This document shows, in pieces, positions 1 to 11,375 of a DNA stretch of 64,000 nucleotides. Below the pieces are notes generated by a model that had not been told where the DNA came from, ran no database searches, and worked only from the letters and a program-made list of their open reading frames with translations. The translations under genes and the position numbers were made by a program. Location: contig OZ234502.1 in assembly GCA_965153455.1 (NCBI GenBank), positions 2,831,267 through 2,895,266 on the forward strand. The letters are read 5' to 3'. The stretch comes from Sphagnum compactum. Lineage: Eukaryota; Bryophyta; Sphagnopsida; Sphagnales. Numbering within the stretch: the first letter of the stretch is position 1; each line of letters begins with the position of its first letter.

Positions 1-560
1 AAATTTCTATAAATTAAACTAAATTTGGATAAATTAAAACATTTAGGTTAAACTTTGATACTAAAGTTAAATTTTGTTAAAATTGGTGAAATCATGTTAC
101 ATGAATGCACTTCGGCTAAACATGGTTAATTAAACTTGGTTAAATTTGAAATTTTCTAGCGAATTATTTTATTTTATTTTATTTTATTGGAATTAAAGCC
201 AACTAGGTTAAATTGAGTTTATTAATATAAATTTGGCTAAATTTGGCAAATTGAAATGTTACTAAAGTTGGTTATATTTGGTTAAACTAAACTAAAATAA
301 TCTACATATGTTAAAATATGTTACATTAAGCTAAAATATAAGATTATTTAGAATAAATTAGGTTATTTGAGATAAACTAGGCTACTTAGGGTAAATTAGC
401 CTTAAGTAGGTTAAATGAAGATTGAATTAAGTTAAACTAAATTAGTTTAAATTAAACTAGTTTAGATTAATTCCTATTAAACTAGGTTTTAATATATTAA
501 ACTAGGAATTATTTAAATTAGATTAAATTAAAGTAAATTAATCTAAGTTAATATTCTAAT
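1..560. repeat. Degenerate AT-rich short-motif repeat
   Basis: This stretch is built almost only from variations of TTAAATTA, TTAAACTAGG and AAATTTGG arranged in loose tandem, ending near 545. No exact period holds for long, so it is a decayed low-complexity satellite rather than a clean array. No coding sense is visible. Confidence 0.6.
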
Positions 561-2936
561 ACAAATTTGACCATGTTGATATGCATTTTAGTTTTTTTAA
601 AACTTGCTGAAACAAGGTCAAATAAACACTTTAATATGGTTACATTAGTCATGTAGTCATATTTGTAGTCATAATTACCTTTAGTTGTAATTATAGTCAT
701 GTTTGTAGTTGTAGACTCATAATTATGACTATAGTCGTCAAAATGACTATGATTCAAGTGTACTTACAACTACATGACTATTTTGGGCAACAGTTGTAAC
801 ATGTTTTAGTCATAAAAATCACATTTTGGCGTAGTGCATTATAGAATTGTGGAACATTGAATGTTTTCATTTCAATGATTATATACAATATATGGTTACA
901 CTAATGTGCATTGATTTATATGTTTCAAATTGTAAAAGTAGGTTTTAAGTAGGTTTTTCAAAATACAAATAGCTTTTGACATCTACTTTTCATTATGGGC
1001 TTTTGGTTTCAAGTAGGTGAAAGTAGGTTCTTACAAAAATGAAATAGATTTTTTTGGATGACTTGTTAAAACATATGTTGATTTTCATTTCCTAACTTAT
1101 AACATATCAATTTCATCAATTATTCTAACCAAAAAATAAGTTTGAACACATATTTTTCAATCAATTTCAAATGTATTTTTTTATCTATTTTTCATTTGTT
1201 TTCAAGTTTTTAAAAATTAGATGTATAAATTTAATAGAACAAATTAATGCTATTTGACACATACTTTCACCTAATTTGATATTATTTTATGGTAGTCATA
1301 TGAACAACATAGGGTTAAAGTGTAGACATTTTTTTAATATACTTTATCTTGCTTTGACCTTCTTATTAAGTCCTTTATTTAACAAAAGTAGTATTTTAAA
1401 AGTTCATCTTTCAAATTTGAATTTTCCATAAGGTAAACTAGGGTTGAAATGTTTTAATAATAAAATTCTAATGGTAACTTGTAAAATGACTTGTGTGATT
1501 CAAGTTATCATGCCTTCACATTACTTTTGCACTGTTAATTTAAGGAATTATGGACTTTCACATGTGCCTAAAAGTGTTACACCTTAGTGTGTTTTTCACC
1601 CTATAGGGATTCAATATTGGATAGATGAAAGAAAAACACACATAGATTTGAAAACTTTATTACAAAAGCTTTAACCAAAATATAGTTATGGACTTTTGAA
1701 TGACCAAAATTTAGACCTTATTTTCAAAAGTCTTTACAAGGGTCATTTTTTGTTGGATTGATGATTTTTCCCTTATAAAATGTATGTAAAAAATAAGTCT
1801 AACTGGGTATATTTTCATATGAATTTAATTAGCTCATTAACCAACCCATAGTCCCCCATTTATCTTAATTCAACACCAAAAAAATGGACTTTTAGAAACT
1901 TTTTATTTGCCAAAAGTGAGCCACTTTATCCTGCATCTACCTGATGGGGATTGTAAGATAAAAGATCAAAATGGGAGACAATGGTTGCAATGGGATTAAA
2001 ATGAATGACATGGCAATAATGTTCATATTGGTGATAGACAATAGCTTTCTCGCCACTTCACATTCCATCATATTTGTTTTCATTCTCACCATAATGTCAT
2101 TTATTGTTACATCTTGCATGTTAGGTGTTTTGTCCATTATTGTTCCTAGATGCCAAATTTGTCATTCTAGGATTTCATTTGACACTCACAACATTATTTT
2201 CATCTTTTTATCATTCCATCTAATATCTTAATAATTTATGGTATCGAGTGAAAACATGGCAAAATATACATAAACATTAGTTTAAAAAAGTCGTAAAAAA
2301 ATGGTCCAATCTTTAACACAAGTAGAAGAAAGTAGATTGAAAATAATTTTATATAACACAATAAAAACATGGTGTTTTTCTTTGAATTTATAGTGAGGTG
2401 ATTACAAAATTTGAGAAACTTTGGCACAATAAAAGTAGATAACAAGTATGTTTGAAAACGATTAGTCAAATTGAGTTTAAACATATTTTTCCATTAGAAG
2501 TTTGATGTATTTTAATATAATATTTAAATGTTGAAATACATTTTAAAGCTACATCATGCTAAAATTAGAAATATTCAATAATTCACTTACTTTCATTTAC
2601 TTATACAAGTTTGGATAGCCTTAAAGTAGGGAAAAATATATAATTATGTTAAAAATATCTATTTGAATGCATATTAAATATGTGATTAATCAACATCATT
2701 GTGATAAAATTAAATATTATCTTCATGTTGATCATCAAATAAAAAAACATTTCTACTTTCAATACATTAAAACTTGTATATGGCTACTTTTTTTTTTTGT
2801 GACAAGGAGCAAAACTTGTCTACTTTACCTTGCCAGCACCCTATCTTGGTGTCCAAAAAATTTGCCTAAATTATTTCATTTTATTTTTTATTGAAACCAT
2901 ATGGTGTTAAATTGTCAATAGTTTTTGCATCTTATG
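561..2936. other. AT-rich spacer without recognisable gene
   Basis: Short reading frames occur on both strands but none has a recognisable domain or gene-like composition. It lies downstream of the receptor-kinase pseudogene and may include its 3' untranslated region. Confidence 0.5.
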
Positions 2937-3266
2937 TTATCTAGAATCCAAATTTGTTAATTCAATTTCTACATTGCTATAGTTGTTGGGTACTGGATAG
3001 GCAAGTAAATGGTTGCTTTCACTGTTGGATACATCCACATAAAATGAAATATCAATTTGATTTGAAGAAGTGGGAACATCATTTAGATCTATTTCACCTT
3101 GTAACATAGCCAGCACATGTGACATCAATGGACATCTTGTTGTTTCTTGTTGCACACATAAAAGCGCCACATTGATCACACGTTGCACTTCATGCTCCAC
3201 AATAGTATTGTTTATTCTTTGGTCAATTAGATAACTCAAATTATTATTTTTGTGTAAAGACCATGC
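2937..3266 (-). pseudogene. RLK last exon: kinase C-lobe end and tail
   Basis: It encodes the end of the kinase domain and the C-terminal tail. Visible motifs are AWSLHKNNNLSYLIDQRI, VINVALLCVQQETTRCPLMS (subdomain XI, with the conserved Arg) and VLAMLQGEI, then a Ser/Asn-rich tail to a stop at 2937. The upstream exon ends in phase 0 at TGG, so the GCA codon at 3266-3264 should follow. The two bases before it read AA, not AG (a TTGCAA where TTGCAG is expected). That suggests loss of the acceptor by a G-to-A change. The exon itself has no internal stop. Confidence 0.8.
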
Positions 3267-3619
3267 TTGCAATATAGGTTGAATCACAAATTAGATTTAT
3301 AAAAACATGCTTGAATAAATATGATGATTCATATTATTCTTACTTTCTGGTTTATATGACAATATCCAAACATAATTTGAATCAAATGATCATGTTGTAA
3401 TTTGTTCGATCCTTTTAATAGTGAATTTAAAAAATAATAAATTGATATCATGAAAATGCATCAATATTTCCATTCCAATTCAAATTTGAATTCTAAATGA
3501 ATTCTGAAATTTAAATAAACAATTAAAAACCTAAAAAATGTTTTAAATGTGTTTTTATTTCAATTATTGGAATTGAAAATTGCATAAAAGATTTGAAAAC
3601 GAGTTAGAAATGCGTGTAC

Positions 3620-3773
3620 CCATTTAACAAGGTAAATTTTGTCCATTTGCGAAGTGGAATCAAACATATTTTTCCTTCCATTAACAATTTCAAGTAGAAG
3701 AATCCCAGAGCTATAAACATCAAGCTTTGTACTAAGTTGGCCAAATGTTGCATACTTTGGAGAGATGTATCCA
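3620..3773 (-). pseudogene. RLK exon: kinase subdomains VIII-IX
   Basis: Kinase activation-segment exon with [20 protein letters not shown] and [15 protein letters not shown]. Most RLKs have APEYA and DVYSFG; here the APE Glu is Lys (SPK) and the Phe before Gly is Ser, two substitutions at highly conserved positions. A TGTAG acceptor precedes it and a GTACAC donor follows TGG. Joined to the previous exon (GGA ACC AT + T) it restores the usual GT-x-GY sequence, which fixes the reading phase. Confidence 0.8.
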
Positions 3774-3968
3774 CTACAAGAACAAGGAAACAAAAAAAAA
3801 TTGTTTGAAAAATTTGTGTAGTGCATATTCAAATTCAAGATTAAAACAAAACAATCTATCGATAATCATCAAATTATTAGTGATATTCAATAAATGTTGA
3901 ACTTATTTTTAAGGTTAAGGTGTTGCAATACCTCGAAGTATGTTATAATCTATGTTTAAAAAACTTAC

Positions 3969-4209
3969 ATGGTTCCAACAATCTGTGTGAATAATTGACT
4001 TTGATCATTAGAATATAATCGTGCCAACCCAAAATCTGCAATTTTTGCATTGAAATTCTTGTCGAGAAGAATGTTAGATGCTTTGATATCTCAATGTATA
4101 ATACATGGTTTCAAATCTTCATGAAGGTAGACCAATCCATGAGCAATTCCCACACATATTTTGAATCTTGTTGGCCAATTTAATAATAAAATATTGTTTA
4201 TTTCAAGAC
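3969..4209 (-). pseudogene. RLK exon: catalytic loop with stop in HRD
   Basis: Encodes kinase subdomains VIa-[33 protein letters not shown], then a TGA at 4091-4093, then [24 protein letters not shown] and QLFTQIVGT. The TGA sits exactly where the Arg of HRD should be, so one CGA-to-TGA transition explains it. The catalytic Asp, the NILLD Asn and the DFG are all kept. The donor is GTAAGT after GGA ACC AT. Translation would end before the active site, so the locus cannot make a full kinase. Confidence 0.85.
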
Positions 4210-4261
4210 CTACAAACACAAAACATAAGATCTTTCATTGATTATGGTGATGATCCTAATA

Positions 4262-4448
4262 TCCATGAAATAGTCTAACACAATTTCAACTTTTTTACAC
4301 ATTGGCACACAACACCCTTTTAATGTCACAAGATTCTTATGCCTAACGTTGGTGATGGACACAACTTCATTCAAAAAATCATCAATCCCTTGGTGAGATT
4401 TTTGGTCAATAACTTCACTACCAACTCCATCCCATCCAACAAGACCCC
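4262..4448 (-). pseudogene. RLK exon: kinase subdomains II-IV
   Basis: Begins after a GTAG acceptor with GVLLDGMELVVKLLTK, where the Lys of the VVK matches the ATP-anchoring Lys of VAVK. The frame then changes inside a run of A (forward 4399-4403), after which SHQGIDDFLNEVVSITNVRH and KNLVTLKGCCV follow (subdomain III Glu and subdomain IV). The downstream end of the exon is unclear because the sequence after GCCV is diverged. Confidence 0.7.
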
Positions 4449-4592
4449 CTACAAAAATACATGAAAAAGTGTCAAGTTCAATTGTTCATCCAAATTGAGA
4501 CATAAGTTGAAAAAAATTTATATAAACTTGAAGATGAAGATATATATCCAAAGGCTTGCCAATACTGGAGGATAAAATGTTGATAAATTCAC

Positions 4593-4711
4593 CTTGTAAA
4601 CAACACCAAACCCGCCTTGCCCTAGCTCATTATCATGATGAAAATCTTTTGTGGCTACCTTTAGCACACTATGTGAATACAATGTATGTTGCACTTGTTG
4701 TTTTGCAAATT
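4593..4711 (-). pseudogene. RLK exon: glycine-rich loop
   Basis: Exon with FAKQQVQHTLYSHSVLKVAT, then KDFHHDNELGQGGFGVVYK. GQGGFGVVYK is the kinase nucleotide-binding loop. It is bounded by a TTGTAG acceptor and a GTGAAT donor directly after TAC AAG, a typical intron position for plant RLKs. No disabling change is seen in this exon. Confidence 0.8.
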
Positions 4712-4901
4712 CTACAAGGAAGCACATAATTCAAAACAAGTTTGTTTAATTGGCTTATCATATCTACATAAAATAAAAATAGTTTCCAATGAATACATAA
4801 TGTAAAAAAATGCCAAATTAGTGGTTTACACCACCAAAATCAAAATGTTGATAAGAAAATTATAGGTGATTGAAGCAAGACAACAACAAAATTAAACATA
4901 C

Positions 4902-5105
4902 CTTTTTGAATTTCACACAAAGCTAGTGCATTTTTACGATATACGATACTTCCAATATATTACCCCACAAATGATTCCACCAAGAAGGATACTAAATGAA
5001 AGTGTTGTGCACAATATCCATATTATTTTGACTTTGTGGGTGGATGTTGGAAAATTGGATGGAACTATTTCAAACCCACAACAATACAAAGAAAGTTGAA
5101 TATGT
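4902..5105 (-). pseudogene. RLK exon: transmembrane segment
   Basis: Encodes a hydrophobic stretch, IIWILCTTLSFSILLGGI followed by ICGVIYWKYR, with basic residues on its C-terminal side, as expected for a single-pass type I receptor. After KYRI the frame must shift by one base (around 4930-4945) to continue as RKNALALCEIQK up to a GTATGT donor at 4901. The 5' border was not determined. Confidence 0.65.
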
Positions 5106-5310
5106 CACTATGGTTGCGTTTTGAAAAATATCTTTCATATTAATCAAATAACACATGCACTAACCACCATTATGACATTCCTATGAAATCCCCCTTGTTA
5201 ATATGACATGATAAAGTAGAATCCTACTCTAACATGTGCAACTTCAATATATTGCCACCTCACCAACAATATACAAAATTTTAGTTTCATTACGAAGTCT
5301 AAAGTTAAAG

Positions 5311-5774
5311 CTAAAGGTTAAATATTGTCGATATGATACTATTACATTTTAATTGATCAAATCTTATGGATTGGACACATACATCATATATAGAAGCTTG
5401 ATTTGGCAATTGAAGGCTTTCAATCAAAGGAGTTAACTTGGAATGATATGTTACCTTACATATTACTAATTTGTATTTAGGTTGGTTCATTCGATCTATT
5501 GCATAATGAAATACAATTTTTCTTTGCATATAAAATAATCAAATTTTATTTTAAATTGAACATGTAATGTTTATTGTTGAAATTGGAAATGTCTATGTGG
5601 ACGCATATATAGTTTCTTGCAATGTAATGGGGAAAGATGCAAACCTATTTTGGGAAAAATGTTCTTATTTCGACAATTCAATAGTTGATTATACAAAATT
5701 GCAGGGTTGGAGTTATATTTAAGGTTGTTGCAAATTGGATTCCCTCCAAGCTTGCAAAAAGAAAACTCCATCAT
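5311..5774 (-). pseudogene. RLK extracellular juxtamembrane region
   Basis: Two frames carry Cys-containing sequence that fits the segment between the LRRs and the membrane in LRR-RLKs. 5571-5740 has LGGNPICNN, LLNCRNKNIFP and SPLHCKK. 5311-5529 has LIESLQLPNQASIYDVCVQS. The start near 5740 reads TTGCAA then GCTTGG where TTGCAG then G would keep the phase left by the preceding exon, another possible G-to-A acceptor loss. The assignment of 5311-5529 to this gene is weak. Confidence 0.45.
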
Positions 5775-6680
5775 TGACCATAATGTTTAAATGATAGTAT
5801 AATGTGACTAGCATAAAATTTTCATTTCTCAGGACAACATGTTCTTGTTGGACCCATCATTTTATTTTATTTGTGAAGGTCTAAAACTAGAAGTTCCAAA
5901 TTGTGATGTGATTAATAATTAAAAACTAGAGGTTATATTTTTGGAAATATTTATAACAATATTTAGATTGAAAACTTACAAGATTGAAGAATAAACACCA
6001 TTTTCCCAAGTTGGCTTTAAAAGACTTATGCTATTATTCACCATGGAGATCAAAAAGGTTCCATTCAATAAATAATTGTCATCAAAACTAGACTAATCCA
6101 TAGTCCAATAAATTTGTTATAATCAAAATTTCTGCATGGAAGTAATAAGAAAATGTTAGTTTGAATTACATTTCAATCTATAAAAACAATTCAATTTTCA
6201 GAAAAATAATTATGGATGCATTTTTTGAAATCCTTTTTCATGACTTTGAAAGAGGAAGTAAAATGCATTATTGTTGACCCCTTTGAACAACTATTGTAAA
6301 GATTCCTTTTCTACATGCACAAATTTCCCAACTAAATAATTTAAAGACATATGCACATATATAGGTTTTCAAATCACATGAGCATGGAATAATTGAATTT
6401 GATGCACGTCCTCACATTTTTTGTAAGATTGAGATTGAACAATTTAGGAAAGGAGATGGAAAGGATCCATTGGTATTATTCCTTGCTAAATTCCTGCAAT
6501 CAACATTTGCCCATTGTTAAACTTTAGAATTAACCAAGATTGGAAGAGATTTACACATCTAAAATCAAGATGACAACCACACATTATTACATAAGTTTAG
6601 ATCAACAAATTTGTAACACGACCATCTTAAAGATTTGGAACAATAATCAGTTATGTGTAATATAATATTTTTATTTTTGG

Positions 6681-6960
6681 GTGAAAATCCTTTAAGGTGT
6701 ATCACATTGGACGAAAAAAGTTTAGTCCTTATTGTAGTCCTTTTTTATTTTTCATTTTGATCCCCCTAAAAAATAATGAATCAAAAGTTGTCAAAATTTC
6801 AGAAGGACAATATTTTAGATTATTACAACTTTAGATTCCATCATAATCATCCATAAATGTGTTTTTACATGGTAAAAAATGACTAAATAAAAAAGATAGA
6901 AGATGGTGACATTGTGACAAGATTTTTGTACACTTTAAAGAATTTGCACCCTTTTGCATT
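6681..6960. repeat. Intronic repeat, copy 1
   Basis: About 280 bp similar to 8009-8290. Shared blocks include CAAATCCTTTAAGGTGTA (one mismatch), CATTCCATCATAATCAT and GGTAAAAAATGACTAAAT. It lies in the RLK intron between exons 7671-7826 and 6416-6493. Confidence 0.75.
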
Positions 6961-8008
6961 ATGTCAAATACAAGTTTAATTGAATTATAAATTTGACTAA
7001 TTAAGAGAATACATGTTTTAACAATCTCTATGAATTAATTAGACATAATTATCAACACAACTTCATGATGTATTTATGTCAAACAATTTCTACTTCAATT
7101 CCATCATTAAATGTAAGGTTAGTGACATAGGTTGTTGGTATGACTTGCTATTAGTGTTTTATTCCTTCCAAAGTTGAAATAAAAAGTTCCCAATTTATAT
7201 CAACATTGCTCATCCAACTTTTAATTTTAACTTAAAACTTATTCCTTTCAACGTCGAAAGTAAAATTTCCATGCATTTATTTGAACATGTAATGCAAACC
7301 TTAGTTCAAAAATACAATTAACCTAAAAATTCATGGGCCAAATTGACAAAACAATCATTAGTAGTCATGTTTGAAATGTGTTTGAAGCATTTTGTTTTGG
7401 TTAGGTGGATTTCAACGTGGATTCCATTTTACTTTTAAAGGTGTTGGACACCTTCATGCACTTGTATGAATTTGATTTTTTGAATGCAATAATGAAATTT
7501 TTAATACAAAATAGGAGTTCTTGGAAATTGGGATTGATGAACATCATTAAATTTAACATGGTGATGAATAACTTTATTAACAAGGTATTTTAATGTTATA
7601 AAATTGATTTATGTGGATTGCATATAAATCCTAGGTATATTAGTTGTAAGAAAGTAGATAAAACACTTACAAATTTGTCAAGGAATGTGGACATGGAATG
7701 TTCACGATATTCAGGGGTATAAAATTGCTGGAAATATTGTTATTTGATAGGTCTAAAGTAGCAAGAGTGGAAATTTCCCAAATTGAAAAAGGGATTAATC
7801 CAATAAGATGATTGTCATTAAGAATCCTTGGCAACACCAAACAAGAAAAAATATTGTAAACATTTTGTGTTAAATAATAAAACTTTGCACCTTATTGAAT
7901 CACACAAATTCAAACAATAAAAATAATTAACCTTAGTTTAATTTACAATAAGACAATTCCAAGTATTATACATTATATATATCATATATTGCACCTTGTA
8001 CTGAATAT

Positions 8009-8290
8009 GGGTGCAAATCCTTTAAGGTGTACTATCTAGAATGAAGAGGTCTAGTTTTTACTACAATTGTTTTTCCCTATATTTTGATAGGTACCATCAA
8101 AACTAATAAGTAAGAAAGTATCAAATATTTTAGAAGTAGTACCATATTTAAGACCATTGCAATTCTACATTCCATCATAATCATTCATAAATGTGTCTTT
8201 ATATGGTAAAAAATGACTAAATAAAAAATACATAAAAAGATGATGTTGTGTCATAATTTTGGTACACCTTAAAAAATTTGGACTCATATT
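8009..8290. repeat. Intronic repeat, copy 2
   Basis: Second copy of the 6681-6960 repeat, about 1.33 kb away in the same orientation, in the intron between exons 8547-8624 and 7671-7826. The spacing is close to the 1.27 kb spacing of the duplicated LRR exons, as expected if both were copied in one event. Confidence 0.75.
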
Positions 8291-9510
8291 AACTATATTA
8301 AACAAACATTTAATAAATTCATAAGTTTATTGTTAAAAAATTGTGCACAATAGTATACATAATGAAATTTGATAAATGAAATTACAATGCTTGTCCTTCA
8401 CATCAATTCAAAATAAATTATATGTGTTGACCTTTTGTTGAACTCTATTTTATAATTTAAGAAATGTTTCACATACATTTGAATCTTCCCATCTCAAATT
8501 TTCTCTACATATTAGTTTGAAAAAATGTATCTTGATGTATACTGACATTTCTTGTAAGGTTGAGTTTGAACAATGGAGCAAATTAGAAGGAAATGAACCA
8601 TTCAAATTGTTGTTATGCAAGTTCCTGTAGTGAACATTTACCCACACTCAAACTTTGAAAATAAACCAAGATTGGATGTCATTTGCACATGTTGAAAACT
8701 AAGAAATTGTAATATAAAAACTAATTGATATTTTTCAAAACTTCACAAATGACACAAATTTTTAAATAGAACTAAATAAATTTGTAATAAATTGTGCACC
8801 GATTAGATACAAAAACTTGATGTAGATTGAACTTTTCCTTCTCTATGTCACATATGATGAATTATACGGATTACAAATCATCAAATGATTTTTGTGTAAT
8901 TTAATCAGCAATCTTTAAGATTGTGCAAAAGTGCAAAAGGACACTTACAATATTGTTAAAGATGTTGGGCATGAGGTGCTTGTAATGGGTACAAGGTTGC
9001 TAGAAAGATTGTTGTTTGATAAGTCCAAAACATTAAGTTTGGGAATATCCCAAATGGAAGGAGGGATTGATCTATTGAGTTGATTGCTCCTAAGATTCCT
9101 ATATACAACCTCAACAAGAAACAAGCTCATATAATTATTTTAGATCTAATAAGTTGTAGATTAATTGATTCGTAAATATGTGCACAAAGACTTGAAAAAG
9201 TGGGTTTGTTCTTTAAAGATAAACACATTTAATTTGAATCTTACATCTTATTATTAGTTGCACCTTGCAATTGGCATAAGGTGAAAACACTCAATTTAAG
9301 TTTGAGAAATTTGAATTGAGTTTTAAAAATTTGATAATAAGTCATATAATTATCTGAGGATTTTCGGTATGTATTTCATAGTATGTAGCTCAAGGTGCTT
9401 TACACCAAAAAAACTTCATTACTTGAGATTGAATAACTGAAATTATTCAATGTTTCTATACATATAACTGGGACAAATTGTACAAAAGCAAGGTCATGAA
9501 GGTTACATAC

Positions 9511-9579
9511 AAGGTGGTGAGGTTTGGAAATTGCAAAAAGTCTGGTATCAAACCATTCAATTTGTTGTTCTCAAGTACA
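9511..9579 (-). pseudogene. RLK LRR exon (69 nt)
   Basis: A 69-nt exon between a GTGTAG acceptor and a GTATGT donor, encoding VLENNKLNGLIPDFLQFP and NLTTL. This is one plant-type LRR unit (LxxNxLxGxIP). It enters and leaves in the same phase as the other LRR exons. No disabling change is seen. Confidence 0.75.
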
Positions 9580-9833
9580 CTACACAACATAGAAAAGTAT
9601 ACAAGGTGGAGAAATGAACCAAAATAATCATGATCAAAGATTAATTTTATATGGACTTGTGAAGATGACCACGAACGTATTAATTTGAACCATAAATTTT
9701 ATAGCTTCTTCTAAATATTGCTATTGGAAGTGGAAGCAAAAATTGCATTAGAAAATAAGAAGAAAAAATTCTATTACATAATAAACAACTGCAATAAATA
9801 TCATGGAGAATGATAGTTGTGAACACTACTTAC

Positions 9834-9905
9834 AGGCTAGTAAGACTTCTAAGCTTGCCGAAACTAGGAGAAATTGGCCCAGTTAAATCGTACCCCGAGA
9901 GATTC
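9834..9905 (-). pseudogene. RLK LRR exon (72 nt)
   Basis: A 72-nt exon, the typical length for plant LRR exons, between an AATAG acceptor and a GTAAGT donor. It encodes NLSGYDLTGPISPSFGKL then RSLTSL. Joined to the upstream exon (GT + G = Val) it continues SSSIIAV-NLSGYDLTG, the usual start of the LRR block in this receptor type. Confidence 0.8.
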
Positions 9906-10911
9906 CTATTAAACATCAAAACACAACGGCCCACTTTTGAAGTTAGATTACATAATATACAACCCCTGTATCAATGAAGAAGTTGATGAAGTCACAATCA
10001 ACAGGTTAGCGGTAACGTTATGAACTGTGCCCAACCTTTGAGTGTTGTGGATGATTATGACCTTTTTTTGAGTTATACATTTTTATTTCTCATAATTATT
10101 CAACGACCAACCACACCCCAGATTAGATGACCAAATTTTGGCAAGTGATGGATCAAGCCAATAATATTGTTTGAAACACCCTTCATTTCCATAATACAAG
10201 AACAAAAACTTATGTTCTTACATCTCATTTACAACATGACAAAATTCAAGCTCCCCGCACCTCCTTATTTAGGAAATATCTCAAGTTTATCACATCATAA
10301 AAACCTGACCTAATTTTTTTAGTATTTGCATATATTCTACATTTAACATAATCTTCCTCCTAGCCTTGGAGGCACCTAATTACAAATCTAGAAGTTGCCT
10401 CCAAGGTGCCAGATTCAAATGCTGTAAGTTCTTTACATTGAGTAAGGCAGGTTGCATTAGGGGTTATATTGTCCTTGGGCTACCTCCTTATAAGTTGCCA
10501 TGCCCTCAAACAGCGTAAACCTCTTTGAACTTGCCCTTCCCCTACACATAACTACTTATATGAATAACATTCGTAAACCCCATTACTTGATATTTCCAAT
10601 TAACCATGTCGCTTAACGTTAAGAAGAAAATCAAAGAAAACTGAAGCATTGAGACAAGAGGACCATAGCATCAGCCATTGTTTGATTTTCAACCCTTCCC
10701 AAAACACCCACTTGTTGTCCCACTAGAATGTTGTGCCCCAAACCTTTACATAATAGATAAGTTCTTTTAAAAATAGGAGTGCAAGTGAGGTGAGATAATT
10801 TCCTGTGCCACCCAAATCTAAACAACTGAAGGAAAGCAAGAAAACTTCCAATATTTCTAGACAACTTAAGTTGGTGATTTTCAGTTACTGGGAGTTTGGT
10901 GAAGTACTCAC

Positions 10912-11068
10912 ACGGCTATAATTGAAGAACTATTTTGAAGAATGTTGCCACAAGTGACCCATGCATGTGGAAATGGAAGGCAAGGATCCCCAGACCATAC
11001 GGCAAGGTTTCCATAACTGGACTTTTTCTTCTCGATGGCAAGAGCTGCACACTGACTGTCACACAATC
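10912..11068 (-). pseudogene. RLK linker exon with paired Cys and WSGDPC
   Basis: A 157-nt exon (TTTAG acceptor, GTGAGT donor) encoding LCDSQCAALAIEKKKSSYG and VWSGDPCLPFPHAWVTCG, then NILQNSSSIIA. W-x-GDPC-x-P-x-W-x-x-C is the cap that precedes the LRRs in malectin-type and related plant RLKs. No malectin-like domain is seen between it and the signal exon; the two join directly (CCA CCA G + GA), so this receptor had a short N-terminal region. The exon reads through. Confidence 0.8.
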
Positions 11069-11375
11069 CTAAACAGTTCAGAGAGCATAACGGTTATGTT
11101 TCTACATGTAATTCACTATGCACATAGGATATTAACATTTGAGGATCCCATCTTCGTTTCTATCAACATTTTTTCCCCCCCTTAGGATGGAACCAGCTTG
11201 TGAAACCCACTGCAAGGAGATTACAAAGAAACTCTGGACAGAATTCACTTTTATCTTGGACAGAGCCTTTTGACAACTGATCCGTGAAGAAACGAGCTAG
11301 GCACATAAACTAGATCTCGGCACTTAGTTTACTAACTGGTACATGCTAAAAGATTAGCAGTAGATTGGTACAAAC

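Larger units (their letters stand above)
6416..9098 (-). pseudogene. RLK LRR exons, duplicated two-exon cassette
   Basis: Four exons form two copies of one cassette. Copy A: 8949-9098 (NLRSNQLNRSIPPSIWDIP, KLNVLDLSNNNLSSN, ending PTSLTIL) and 8547-8624 (NLHNNNLNGSFPSNLL, HCSNSTLQE). Copy B: 7671-7826 (ILNDNHLIGLIPFSIWEIS, TLATLDLSNNNISSN, ending PHSLTNL) and 6416-6493 (NLARNNTNGSFPSPFL, NCSISILQK). Lengths are 150/78 and 156/78 nt, the exons keep the same splice phases, and each first exon is followed by GTAAGTGT. All four read through without stops. The cassette probably arose by unequal exchange; an intronic repeat (6681-6960 and 8009-8290) is duplicated along with it. Confidence 0.75.
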
